26,533 bases of DNA from Paramecium octaurelia (lineage: Eukaryota > Ciliophora > Oligohymenophorea > Peniculida > Parameciidae): contig CAJJDP010000218.1 of NCBI GenBank assembly GCA_905182995.1, positions 10,146-36,678 on the forward strand, read 5' to 3'. Position numbers and translations under genes: made by a program. Below, piece after piece: positions 11,263-21,209 of this stretch; the first letter of the stretch is position 1, and each line of letters begins with the position of its first letter. The notes beneath the pieces were generated by a model. That model did not search any database and had not been told where the DNA came from. It saw nothing but the letters and a program-made list of their open reading frames with translations.

Positions 11263-12729
11263 TCATATATATTATATCTCATATGATGAATACTTTTAAG
11301 ATTTCATATCTTAAAATACTAAATATTAGGCATTATTGGTGATAGTTCCATAAGTTTATCTAGATTAAGAATTTAATGATGCAAGAATACTAAGCGTGCC
11401 ATCATTTAATTGTCTAATCAAATAGATATGATTTTTATGTCTTACAAATATCACATTTCTATCTTTATTATGCATAATTGGAAATGATCTATCATCTTCA
11501 CATTCGTTATTCTTAATTAAAGAAATAGTTTTATTTTAATTCTATTTAAAAACTCTATTCTATAATTCAAATACCAAAATATCATTCATTTTTGAAGTTA
11601 CCCAAAGAAATTGTTAATCATTAATGAAATGAATTTTATATCCACTTTCGACATTCTATTTATATTTAAATTCCCATACTCCTTACTATCCTTTCTCCCA
11701 TATGATGAAATGAGAATAATCACATGATGCCAATAAAGTTTCAGATTAATTAAAACTCAGTGAGTTTATACTATTGATATTTTGATCTAAAGAATACAGA
11801 AAAGTCAGATGATTCTTAATAAAATCTACTTTCCATACTATTAATTTATTATCCATTCCTCCTGAAATAAGTTGATCCTCTTATTAATTTAATAATAAAC
11901 AATTAACACTATCAGTATGTTACTCGAATAGTTATGAATACTTCCAATCTTTTTAATTAATTTATTACCAACATATAATTTAGTTATATCCACAACCAGA
12001 AATAAAATTATTTGTTTTTTTGCTAAACACTAAACACTTAACAGGATTTGTATGTTTATTGTAAGAATTAGATAATTTAAATCTTCCTTATTCAAAATTC
12101 CATATTTTAATCCCACAATTATCACAAGAAATCATAATTGATCCATCTTTATTGAACACTATTGCATAACACCAACCAATCTATTAATTTGAATCATCAA
12201 TTAAATTAAATTAAACTTATTTATACTTCATCAATTATTATTCTAATTACTTCTATTTATTGCCAACTAAAATCATTTCCTTTTAACTCTAAATAATAAC
12301 TTCTAATTTTCCTTCATTTTAAATTCTATCGAATTCTTCAATTTCTCCACTTTAAGAATCATTTTCAATTATTTTTCTATTTTTTATTTTAATTTCATTT
12401 TTGAGGAACTTATTTACCAAAGGTTTCACGCACTCTATGATTTGTTATTAATAGTCAGTGAAATCGATCTGGAATTAAATAAATTAAGGTAATTCAAGTA
12501 GTGATTCATTTTAGTGATTCATGCCTTCAAAGGATTTATAAACAATTTAGTCAACTAATTGATCTATTCTAGTGAAGGAAGACTAGAATATAATAGAATA
12601 TGAAAATTACGTCTAATTGTAGATCTATTTCCACAAAATATTCTTCAACTTTAGACATTGTGTTTTGGATGAAGTTTGATTATGATGATTAGAGAGATTG
12701 CATTTTTTATACGATATTTTAATTAACAT
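11263..12729 (-). CDS. WD40-repeat protein, apparently intact, 488 aa
   Basis: The minus-strand frame is open under the TGA-only code from ATG at 12727-12729 to TGA at 11263-11265. At least four WD-type repeats are visible: CYAIVFNKDGSIMISCDNCG ending in IKIW, then CLVFSKKTNNFISGCG, then QLISGGMDNKLIVWKV, then SLSFNQSETLLASCDYSHFI ending in IIW. Ahead of them is a charged, helical N-terminal region of about 180 residues. The layout and repeat wording match a large Paramecium family of B-box or coiled-coil WD40 proteins; the C-terminal RHKNHIYLIRQLNDGT is typical of it. WD repeats form a beta-propeller used for protein binding. The frame stays open upstream to about 13050 without another in-frame ATG, and MEKFTVRFLLLNK from 12995 is in another frame, so the true start could lie upstream behind an intron or frameshift. 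No in-frame TGA occurs in nearly 600 codons, which is significant. Confidence 0.8.
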
Positions 12730-13147
12730 ATCTAAAATTGATACTTCAGCTTAAAATCTGAAATCGTGTTAAAAAATTAACAAAGCCCTAATTAAGTTCT
12801 TTTATAAAAGTTGATTAGATTCAGATCCAATATCTTCGTATACGCAATATTTACAATTTTTAAGGAATGAAGTTTAAGCATTCTCTACTAACAATGTCTT
12901 AAAATGTTAAATAAGGGTTTGGATTTTGCTCTTTTTATTAATTTTCCGCTTGCTTATTTAAAAGAAGAAATCTAACTGTAAATTTTTCCATCTTAGTAGA
13001 ATAAACTTAAACAAAAAATGAATATATTTATTAATGTTAATTAAAAAATTTCAATAATTTCAGATCGATTTTGTTATTTGGAACAGGATTTATGAGTGTA
13101 TAATAAAAAAAATTTAAGACAATCAATAATTATTTTAATACTAAATA

Positions 13148-13549
13148 ATGTCTATTTAATTAATGCGGCTGTTGGATCAATAGATTCGCTTAGTGATGGC
13201 GGATAATATATTTAGAATCAAGCAAACAGAAGTAAAATGTGGAAAAATCTTAGAATAAACTACATCATCTAAAATTTGAGAAAATATTTAAGAATAAAAT
13301 CAATATATGCCTGGGGGTTTATATGATCATCATCTTCCTGATAAAATTCACCAATTAATGGTTTGTTCAAATAGAGCCAAATCTTTTTTTTTGTATTAAA
13401 AATCAAAAACCAGATAGCTAATCAATTATTTCGCTCTTAAAATTACAGTAACAAAATATTTTATCTTATATGATCCAAGAATTGAATATAGCTTATGGAA
13501 GTTAAAGATGAAGATTAAAAATATCTGTTTAATGAAAGAAGGATGTTGA
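13148..13549 (+). pseudogene. Short coding-like frame with one TGA, unrecognised
   Basis: From ATG 13148 one plus-strand frame runs to TGA 13547-13549, interrupted by TGA at 13277-13279. The peptide looks natural on both sides (LVMADNIFRIKQTEVKCGKI; MPGGLYDHHLPDKIHQLMVC). It begins about 100 bases from the open minus-strand frame of the WD-repeat gene, so the two would be divergently arranged. I recognise no domain. Confidence 0.3.
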
Positions 13550-14129
13550 AAATATTAATAATAATTTGCATATCCCAATAGAAATAATCAAAAAAAAATG
13601 GAATAAAAAAGTCTATGTTTTATAAAATGAATGTTTTGATTAAAAGTAATAAAATAAATTATTCTTTGTTTACAATCCCTATAAGATGTTCAATCAAGAT
13701 GCACGTTATATAAGATAAATTAGTTAATAAACCTTTTTAAATATAACAACTATTCTATTGATCGACAATTTATTCTGAACTTTCATTATAATAATTAAGA
13801 GTAATATTTTATGAAAAGAATATTGTAATTATATTCTCTAAGGGGAAGATGAAGAGAAGATAATTCAGTTAGGGTGATATATATCTTTCTTTCGCTCACA
13901 TTATATACGAATATTCAAAATTTCTCACTTGCTTTAGTTTTTAACAGGATTAAAATTTCAATATTTCATTTTAAATTACAAAATCTCAATCAAAATATCA
14001 TAAATGTTCAAAGAACGTCTAACTTGAATTGGAGCAACAAGAAGAGCCAAAATTATTAAATTAAGTAAATTAGGAATGTAAATAGAAAGAATAATGAAAT
14101 GAAACAAGCGAAATAAAGCAAGGAATAGA
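13550..14129. other. AT-rich stretch with an accidental standard-code ORF
   Basis: A 61-codon frame at 13874-14059 is free of all three stops but has no recognisable content and lies between better frames. Other plus-strand fragments (for example FFVYNPYKMFNQDARYI around 13660-13710) are weakly coding-like. I would annotate no gene here. Confidence 0.3.
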
Positions 14130-14630
14130 ACTCAACATTGTCGAATGTTTATAATGAAACCTAGTAATCTTAGATTTTTCAGATGTCTTGTTAATTGGAT
14201 GAGTTGGAATATGCTAGGTGAACAATCGATTTTGGGTAAAGTTATGATGATCTTAATATTAGTTTAGAAATTTAAACAAACGAATGTGATTTCAGATACT
14301 ATTATGTATAAAATATTCTATCCCAAGACTTGTGATATTGCCTGTTACGGTATCAAATACTGTGAGGGGATTTCGGAGCTTCTTATTTAAGTCCGCCCAA
14401 ATGTTACATAGTTGTATCGTTAACTTTTCTAATAGTTAGAGATAATCTTATTTGCTCTTAGATTTATGAATGTCCCCTTCGGAAATTATTGGTTCTAAAT
14501 TTTGATTCATATTACAGAGGAAATTTTGATTTTCATCCTTCTCTAGCTCCTTTCCTATCCTTATAAAGTCATCTATATCCCATTCCAAATCTTCCATCCC
14601 TTATTTCAACACTCCTGTCCATATGAGTTT
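14130..14630 (+). pseudogene. Plus-strand coding-like frame interrupted by TGA codons, unrecognised
   Basis: One frame carries a protein-like sequence over about 165 codons but is interrupted by three TGA before a final one. The pieces include FQMSCQLDELEYAR, TIDFGQSYDDLNISLEIQTN and GDFGASYLSPPKCYIVVSL. GC is higher than in the flanks and many glutamines are TAA/TAG, which supports a former gene. The DFG tripeptide recalls a kinase activation loop, but nothing around it fits a kinase, so I do not name it. It is probably one decayed gene with the 14803 fragment. Confidence 0.3.
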
Positions 14631-14802
14631 GTAAACAGCCTTCTATATATGTAAGTTCGAGCTACAAATTAACAATCCTACCCTCCTGAGATACTAGTGT
14701 TTTTCAAGCATATCTATATATATTAAACATTGAACCTTCCTCGGTTAGCCCTATATTCGATCTCTCATTACTTCAAAGTAACAGGTAAATAATAATGCTT
14801 AC

Positions 14803-14935
14803 AAGTATTGGTAAGGACTATATGGGTATGGACATCTACAATACAATTGTCCAGTTAGTTATGCAACGACTTATTGAACATTTATTTGCATCCAGAGAAG
14901 TAAAACGCATAATTTAAAATTGAAGTTAGGAGAAT
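14803..14935 (+). pseudogene. Short coding-like fragment, unrecognised
   Basis: A 43-codon piece from an ATG near 14803 reads GKDYMGMDIYNTIVQLVMQR and continues to a TGA. Its composition is natural and it lies on the same strand as the 14130-14630 fragment, so it may be a further part of that gene. It is too short to classify. Confidence 0.2.
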
Positions 14936-15264
14936 GTAACTACTATAATACCATATTTGTGCTATACTTTGTTTTGTAATAGAATACATTCATTGTAGTA
15001 AAAATGCTTATAAACAAGTTTGATTGTATTGCAGGGAGGGAGGTGTGGTTTTTATAAATGGCACACATTTCGATTATATCTATATTAGAATTTAAAAAAA
15101 GTTTGCCTCATTATTTTTGTTACATTATGGATTTTCTTCACACTAAAATTTGAAGCCTAAAAATCCCAACCAGACAATAATCTCGATTTCTTAAAAAAAA
15201 AAAATTTTTTCTTAGTAATAATATTAAAAAATAAAAAATAAAGTTATACTACCAATAGAGGATT

Positions 15265-15350
15265 GCTAAAAATGTATTTTGTATCGGTCCCGGCGTCTTA
15301 GGGACAGTCATATGTCAGTCTTAACCAAACCCAATTTTGGCACTAGGTTT
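15265..15350 (+). ncRNA. Possible small structured RNA: GC-rich island with three short hairpins
   Basis: Within very AT-rich intergenic DNA this stretch is clearly GC-richer and contains three consecutive short inverted pairs: GTCCC 15287-15291 with GGGAC 15301-15305, GACA 15303-15306 with TGTC 15313-15316 (overlapping the first), and CCAAA 15325-15329 with TTTGG 15336-15340. No tRNA cloverleaf, 5S rRNA or obvious snoRNA boxes fit. It lies about 350 bases upstream of the large WD-repeat gene, so a promoter or 5' leader element is an alternative. The strand is assigned arbitrarily. Confidence 0.2.
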
Positions 15351-15688
15351 AATTAAAACTGTTATTACATTATATTACTCTAGAAATTAATCGATTGATT
15401 TTTAGGAAGTTAAATTAATTGATGCAATTGAAAAACCATATTGATGTTTTCCATGAGAAATCGTATGTCTTGTGAGGGTATTCTAATAACTTGTTTTATA
15501 ATTTTATTCTTTCTCCATAAAGAATCAATCAATGCAGAAAGTTTATAAGAGATCACTATTATAATCTCAATCAACACCTATTCTTTCCAATTATTTCTTT
15601 TCTCCTAACAAAATATAAAAGATACTATTTTGATTTATACATAAAACTCAAAAATAGTAATAGAAATTTATATTAATTTAAATTTTTT
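15351..15688. promoter_or_regulatory. Upstream region of the large WD-repeat gene
   Basis: About 340 bases of AT-rich DNA precede the ATG at 15689. The coding frame is also open from 15476 without an in-frame ATG, after a TGA at 15473-15475. I see no definable promoter motif. A longer N-terminus joined through an intron cannot be excluded. Confidence 0.25.
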
Positions 15689-18271
15689 ATGCGAGACTGT
15701 GGAAAAGCGCAAACAACTCAATAATTACAAATTTATAAATCAGAAAATGAAATTTTCGAGGTCTTTGCTTAATTAAAATACTTAGATGAATAAATTTTTG
15801 GTGTAGTAATTGAAATTTTTAAAAAAGAAAATATTGAAGGCTGTCTTGAATTTCTTTCAGATGAGTTAAATCAAAAATAAAATATTTAATATCTAGAAAA
15901 AATGGAGAAAGGATGTGTAATAAATTAAATTAAGAAAATTACTAATATTCTCAACACAATTAAAGATAATAAATTTAATAAACAGAATTACTCGATAGAT
16001 TAATATGAAGATATTAAATATGATCTGATAATAAAAATATAACAGGATAGAAAGAATATTGAATTTCTAAAATTTTTAGTTTGCTTTACGGCCTTCGATG
16101 AGAGATTCAGTTAGTGTGGATCAAATTCTCTTCATTTATTAGTTTAAATGAAGGTTGATTTGAGGGGATAATCTTTTGAAAATATCAGAATTAGAAATAC
16201 TTCCTTAATAGGAGCAAATTTAGTAAGATGTGACTTAAGTGGATCGGAATTCGACAATGTCATTATTAGAGGAATGAATTTAAGTGAAGCAAAATTATTT
16301 AATTGTAAGTGGAGTAATCTAAGAATAAATGAGTTAAACACGTTAAATGGCCGTGTTGCAGGTGTCAGTTTAGTTTGCTTTTCAAGAGATGGCAAGTTGT
16401 TAGCTTCTTGTAGTGATATTTTTAGATTGTGGAATGTTTAAACAGGAAAAAGAATGTTGGTATTAAAAGGAATAAAATACGCTTGCTTCTCACCTAATTC
16501 TACTACATTAGCTTCTTGTAATGGCCAATTTGTATGCTTATGGAACCTTAAAACAGGGAAAAAAATGGCGAAGTTAATTAACAAAGTTTATATTTTAGAT
16601 GTAAATACAGTTTGTTTCTCTCCTGATGGTACTACATTAGCATCTGGAATTTATGATCACTATTTCTGTTTATGGGATGTTAAGACAGGATTATAAAAAG
16701 TTCAATTTTATGGCTATATTAATTCAAATTTATCGTTGAGTTTCTCTCCTGATGGTACTACAATAGCATCTAATGCTTAAGAAGACATAATCCTTTTATG
16801 GGATGTTAAAACAGGAGAAGTAAAATTCAAATTTGATTTTAAAACTGATTCTGCTTGGATTCGATCTGTCTGTTTTTCTCCAGATGGGACTACATTGGCA
16901 GCGTGTATTGGTCATAAATATGTCACTTTATTGGATTTAAAAAGTAGAACAATAAAAAAAATATTACATGGTCATTCTAATTTTGTTAATTCAGTTTGCT
17001 TCTCTTATGATGGTACTTCGTTAGCATCTGGTGGTTCAGATACTTAGATCTTTTAATGGGATGTTAAGACAGGATAATAAAAAGCTAAATTCTAAGTTCA
17101 TACTAGCCATGTTAATTCAGTCTGCTTCTCTCCTGATGGTGCTATATTAGCATCAGGTAGCAATGATAACTCCATCCGTTTATAGGATGTTAAGGTAGGA
17201 TAATTAAAACCAAAATTAGATGGTCATTTAAATTCTGTTAATTCAATTTGTTACTCTCCTGATGGTACTACATTAGCATCTGGTAGCGCAGATAAGTCTA
17301 TCCGTTTATGGGATGTTAAGACTGGATAATAAAAAGCCAAATTAGATGGTCATACGAATAATGTTTGGTCAGTCTGCTTTTCTCCTGATGGTACTACTTT
17401 AGCATCTAGTAGTAGAGATAACTCTATCTGTTTATGGGATGTTAAGACAGGATAATAAAAAACCAAATTAAATGGTCATTCAAGTTATGTTTATTCAATT
17501 TGTTACTCTCCTGATGGTACTACATTAGCATCTGGTAGTTATGATTACTCTATCCGTTTATGGGATGTTAAGACAGGATAATAAAAAGCCGGATTAGATG
17601 GTCATTCAGATTGGGTTAAGACAATTTGTTACTCTCCTGATGGTACTACATTAGCATCTGGTAGCGCAGATAAGTCTATCCGTTTATGGAATGTTAAGAC
17701 AGGATAATAAAAAGCAAAATTAGATGGTCATAAAGGCACAGTTAATACGGTTTGTTTCTCTCCTGATGGTACCACATTAGCATCTTGTAGCGATGATACC
17801 TCTATCCATTTATGGGATATAAAGACAGGATAAATAAAAGCCTAATTATTTGGTCATTCTCAAAAAGTCAATTCAGTCAATTTCTCTCCTGATGGTAATA
17901 CATTAGCATCTGGTAGTAGTAATAACTCTATCCTTTTATGGGATGTTAAGACAGGATAATAAAAAGCCAAATTGGATGGTCATTCAAGTAGTGTTTATTC
18001 AATTTGCTTCTCTCCTGATAGTACTACATTAGCATCTGGTAGTAGAGATGACTCTATCCGATTATGGGATGTAAAATCTAAACAACAAATCTAACCTTCA
18101 TATAATCATTATTAAGATATTTTGGCTTAATTTTAACCTTCATTTCTTAAAAATAATGGTTTCCCAGAAAGTGGTACAAATTTCTCACTATTTTTTTAGC
18201 AACTTCTAATATTACAATTTTACTAATTTCTTAAAATCCCAATTTAGAAGCACAAGGAGCTCGAATTTTGA
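15689..18271 (+). CDS. Pentapeptide-repeat plus 14-WD-repeat protein, 860 aa, C-terminus frameshifted
   Basis: ATG 15689 opens 860 codons to TGA 18269-18271 with no internal TGA. Residues 1-153 are an unrecognised charged helical region. Residues about 154-214 form pentapeptide-type repeats (VDLRGQSFENIRI, then [10 protein letters not shown], then MNLSEAKLF). Residues about 228-800 hold 14 WD repeats, enough for two seven-bladed propellers. Repeats 1-6 are degenerate. Repeats 8-14 are almost identical copies of [20 protein letters not shown] followed by VKTGQQKAKLDGH. The QQ is encoded TAA-TAA, direct evidence for the ciliate code. A protein-binding scaffold role is inferred from the family. 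The conserved family C-terminus ([15 protein letters not shown]) is present downstream but one frame over, so a one-base loss in a run of seven T at 18191-18197 seems to have replaced the last part of the protein. Confidence 0.9.
17100..18080 (+). repeat. Tandem 126-bp repeats encoding WD blades 7-14
   Basis: The phrase starting CTCCTGATGGTACTACATTA recurs at exactly 126-base spacing, for example at 17256, 17382, 17508 and 17634, and continues at the same spacing to about 18012. Each unit encodes one 42-residue WD repeat. Identity at silent positions is high, which indicates recent tandem duplication or gene conversion rather than selection on protein alone. Earlier repeats in the gene (16370-17040) share the pattern but have diverged. 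Confidence 0.95.
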
Positions 18272-18390
18272 AAGGAGAATTTGTAAATTATTAAGGTGTA
18301 AATCTAAAACCATTATTTGAATTTAAAGGAAGTTTGATTTTTGAAGATTTAATGAAAGATAAATAACAACAAAGTGAATCGCATTAATGA
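18181..18390 (+). pseudogene. Displaced C-terminal coding segment of the WD-repeat gene
   Basis: In the frame one base away from the main ORF, the sequence encodes the expected end of this protein family: [15 protein letters not shown], then [32 protein letters not shown], ending at TGA 18388-18390. One extra T in the seven-T run at 18191-18197 would restore continuity. It is either a real inactivating or tail-altering indel or a homopolymer error in the sequence. Confidence 0.8.
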
Positions 18391-18540
18391 GCAATATTAT
18401 TTACAATTTTATTTATTTTACAATAGTTTACTTTTTTTAACTGCATTCTAATCCACATTGCAAAATTATTTTAAGGAAACATTTGCTTTATGACCTTAAT
18501 TTACATGCTCTCCAACAAAACCTGAAAAATTTATTATATA
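18391..18540. other. Short spacer after the WD-repeat gene
   Basis: AT-rich, with no gene or site recognised. It separates the displaced stop of the WD gene from the next coding-like frames on the same strand. Confidence 0.4.
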
Positions 18541-19096
18541 ATTGTTGAAGATGATGAATTAAATATAAGAAATACTCATTTGAGAATCTGGGTTTCCTAG
18601 AATTTTTCCATTGAATTTCAACGTTTTCTATATAACAAAATCCAAGTAGCACAGAAAAGTTATTAGAATTAATCTATAACCAAATTTGATCAAAAAAAAA
18701 TCTCAAATTTTTAACTAAAGGAATTATAGATTACTCATAGACTAATCGACCTAACTAATTGCGCTAGTGATTCAAATAATTTGTGAAAAAGATTAAAAGA
18801 ATCTATCGAGTTTTCATACAACTTTAATTGCTAGAAGAGACTATCAGCTAGAGACTATCATCTTAAGACTATTAGCTGAATATAATAGTGCTAAGTAGAT
18901 TAAATTTAATAGAATGCCATATAGATTTAGTTGTTCAAAGTGTAGCTATTTAAGAGGTAATTATCATTGTAGACAACTCCAAATTGTAAATGAAGCAGAT
19001 AATGGAGAGTTCTCTTTAATAATTCAAGAACTATTATTCACTATGCTCTTTAATGAAATTGAAGAGTAATTGATTTTTTTCTCTGCGTTTATTTGA
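18541..19096 (+). pseudogene. Two-frame coding-like gene, unrecognised
   Basis: The frame from 18541 reads IVEDDELNIRNTHLRIWVSQ and stays protein-like to TGA at about 18781-18783. The frame one base over is open from 18583 to TGA 19094-19096 and becomes the convincing one after about 18790 (TTLIARRDYQLETIILRLLA; FSCSKCSYLRGNYHCRQLQI; NEADNGEFSLIIQELLFTML). A single frameshift or a small intron near 18780-18820 would join them into a protein of roughly 180 residues. The start VEDDELN resembles the acidic N-terminus of response-regulator receiver domains, and a CxxC pair follows, but neither is enough for a name. There is no clear ATG. Confidence 0.4.
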
Positions 19097-19546
19097 ATTA
19101 TGAAATTTAGTTTAAAAATAACGTTTGATTATTATTTTTCAAAGCATTATCTTGGCTTTTTGCCACAGCAGTCCTATTCAAAGGCACTTTATAAGAAATT
19201 ATAAATTTACCAATTTGGACATCACTTTCGCGAATCATTCAAATTATTCAGTTAAAGTCTGATATTTTAGGTTTAATTAATTAGTTAATTAGATTTTTAA
19301 TTAGATAACCTATACTATTCTCCAGATAATAGAAGGTCTAATTAATTTGGAAGAAATGTAAAAAGAATATAAAAGGGAGAGGCATTGAAGAGAATATCAA
19401 TGAAGCAAGGTGCGAGTTCTATTGATAAATCATGATTATTACTAAAAAAAGATATTTATATGACGTGACATATTATTAATATTGTTATTACTATATGTCA
19501 TTTGAGTATAATTTATTGCTTAAGAATCTTAAGAAAGAGAAACTCA
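19097..19546. other. No clear gene; weak plus-strand coding-like piece
   Basis: A plus-strand frame of about 100 codons from about 19142 (ALSWLFATAVLFKGTLQEII, then RGIEENINEARCEFY) ends in TGA near 19421 and may continue the preceding broken gene. The remainder to 19546 is featureless. Confidence 0.25.
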
Positions 19547-20840
19547 TAGTAGATTACAATTTTAGAGCTATTAGGCTATGCAAGAGCAATTTATTTACTA
19601 TATCTCAAGATTTATCTCTTTTTTGAATTTTAAGTTTCCTCCATCGTCATGAATCATAAGAAAAATAATCTAATAACTAAACCCAAACTTAATGGTAGCC
19701 TTAAGAAATTACTAATAAATTTAAACAGACTCCAATTAAAACTTTTGATTTTAACACTAAAGTTTATAAAGAGAAATTGTGATCTTGTTAAATTTACAAT
19801 AATACTGATCATGATGGCAACTATGATGAATTTCTACCTAAGGTTAAATTCTTCTTTTAAAGGAATTTGAAATGAGAATAACTCTACTTAGGTTAATAAA
19901 ACTGAATTCACTATATTCTAATATTTGTTCAAAACCCAAGTTTTGTTTTGAACTTGCTACAATTTTATTATCTCGCTGAATAATGTCTGAGCTGTTTATA
20001 ATTGCTTAATTTAAACTTCGTCTTTATTCTTATCCAAAATGATTTCTATGATCATCTAATTATTTATTGGTAGTCATTTAACTAATTATATTCAAAATAA
20101 TTGGAGCTCTAGATTTCACTTTAGGCTTGGAATTAAACCAAAATTCTCTGAAACTTTTTATTTCTTTGAGTATCTAGCAAATGCTTGGAAATCCAAGGGT
20201 CGTTCATTGCTTGTGATGCTGAATATTTTAAAGTAACATCTACTTAAAGCATTCATTGAATTAGCTCTTTTTTCTCTGCTTATTGGATCCCATTCCTTAA
20301 CTAATCTAATAAAGATTGAAAATTACTTGGGAATATGGATTTACCTATTTTGGCCTTCTCAAATATTTCATTCTTATTTCCTGTGAATAGAGGATACCCT
20401 CACAACCACACATCACATCACATCTCTCATTATGACTACGATTTAAGACTTTAGGTAAAATGTAATATGACTTGATATTAATTTCATAACATACAGTCCC
20501 TAACTTAATGGTCATATTCTTTTGGAATTAAACCGTCTAGAGCATCCAAAGTCAATAATCTTTATTAATGCATCAGGCTCAGTGCCTGAAAAAAGAAGAT
20601 TATCGGCTTTAAATCGCTATTAATAATTTACTTTTCACAATAACCTTAAGATTGGGTTACTGGGTTGCCTGAAATTATTTAAGGAAAAAATTATAATCAT
20701 ATTTCTCTTTATGTGTAAAAATCTGAGAAATTAAATCTTAACTTATTAAAATTAAACAAATCTATAATAATAATCAAAACCATTTAAAATATTTACAATA
20801 TTTTTAGATGATATTTTTCAATGAGATTTTCTTCCAATCT
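19547..20840 (-). pseudogene. Broken Ca2+-dependent protein kinase (CDPK) gene
   Basis: On the minus strand, kinase-domain landmarks occur in order but in different frames. A piece resembling the alpha-C region (LIEKYHLKILQIF) lies around 20800. The catalytic loop is GYCEKQIINSDLKP near 20610, then DNLLF. DFG in IKIIDFGCSRRFN is at 20545-20553. KLGT (20495-20506) and YYILPKVLNRSHNERCDV follow, then EIFEKAKIGKSIFPSNF, and the subdomain XI segment KELIQ, TGA, MLQVDVTLKYSASQAMND plus PWISKH. Downstream, ILEYSEFSFINLSRVILISN around 19850-19935 resembles an eroded EF-hand helix of the calmodulin-like domain, and that frame stays open to 19547. The HRD motif is altered to NSD, and there are at least four frame changes and several TGA. 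An active kinase is not possible. The far N-terminus is not recognised. Confidence 0.82.
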
Positions 20841-21209
20841 TATTGTCATTTTTTTTTTTGATTATCACCCTAGTCTTCATATCAGAAATTTATTTCTATC
20901 TCCTAGGTTTAGAATATCAAATTACAAAGTCAAAATTAAATTTTACTTTATTCTCCATCCTTTTTATGTTCAATTGGGATTTTTTATTTCAACTGCATTT
21001 TTAATAAATTTCATCCTTTATTTTAGATTCCTTGATCAATTAATTTTGAAATTTCAGTATTCTGATATTTTATACACATTATTCTTAAAATTTGTCCCTA
21101 AAGACGACCCCATCTTTCTTCCGAGGCTTAGAAAGCAGGCTACTAATTTTCATATTGATCTTTGCTTAGGAAGTATACAAAAAGTATTTTTGATATTCCT
21201 CAAAATAGC

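Noticed and set aside
14350..14400. DFGAS as a protein-kinase activation loop
   Set aside because: No catalytic loop upstream and no APE-like or DxW motif downstream in any plus frame.
15191..15210. A12T6 run as a terminator or element end
   Set aside because: Homopolymer tracts are common in this DNA, and nothing else marks a function.
15325..15334. CCAAACCCAA as a telomeric repeat scar
   Set aside because: It resembles one and a half C3A3/C4A2-type units but is a single short occurrence, insufficient for a telomere-addition site.
16144..16395. 83-codon ORF on the minus strand
   Set aside because: It lies opposite the pentapeptide-repeat part of the WD gene, has no motif, and is an antisense shadow.
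16454..16696. 80-codon plus ORF read as a separate WD protein
   Set aside because: It is an internal piece of the 15689-18271 frame, cut out only because TAA/TAG were counted as stops.
19649..19870. 73-codon plus ORF, and an EF-hand-like DHDGNYDEF in another plus frame near 19810
   Set aside because: Both lie opposite the calmodulin-like end of the kinase relic. The ORF is Leu/Ile-rich antisense text, and the EF-like string lacks a full 12-residue loop and is flanked by TGA.
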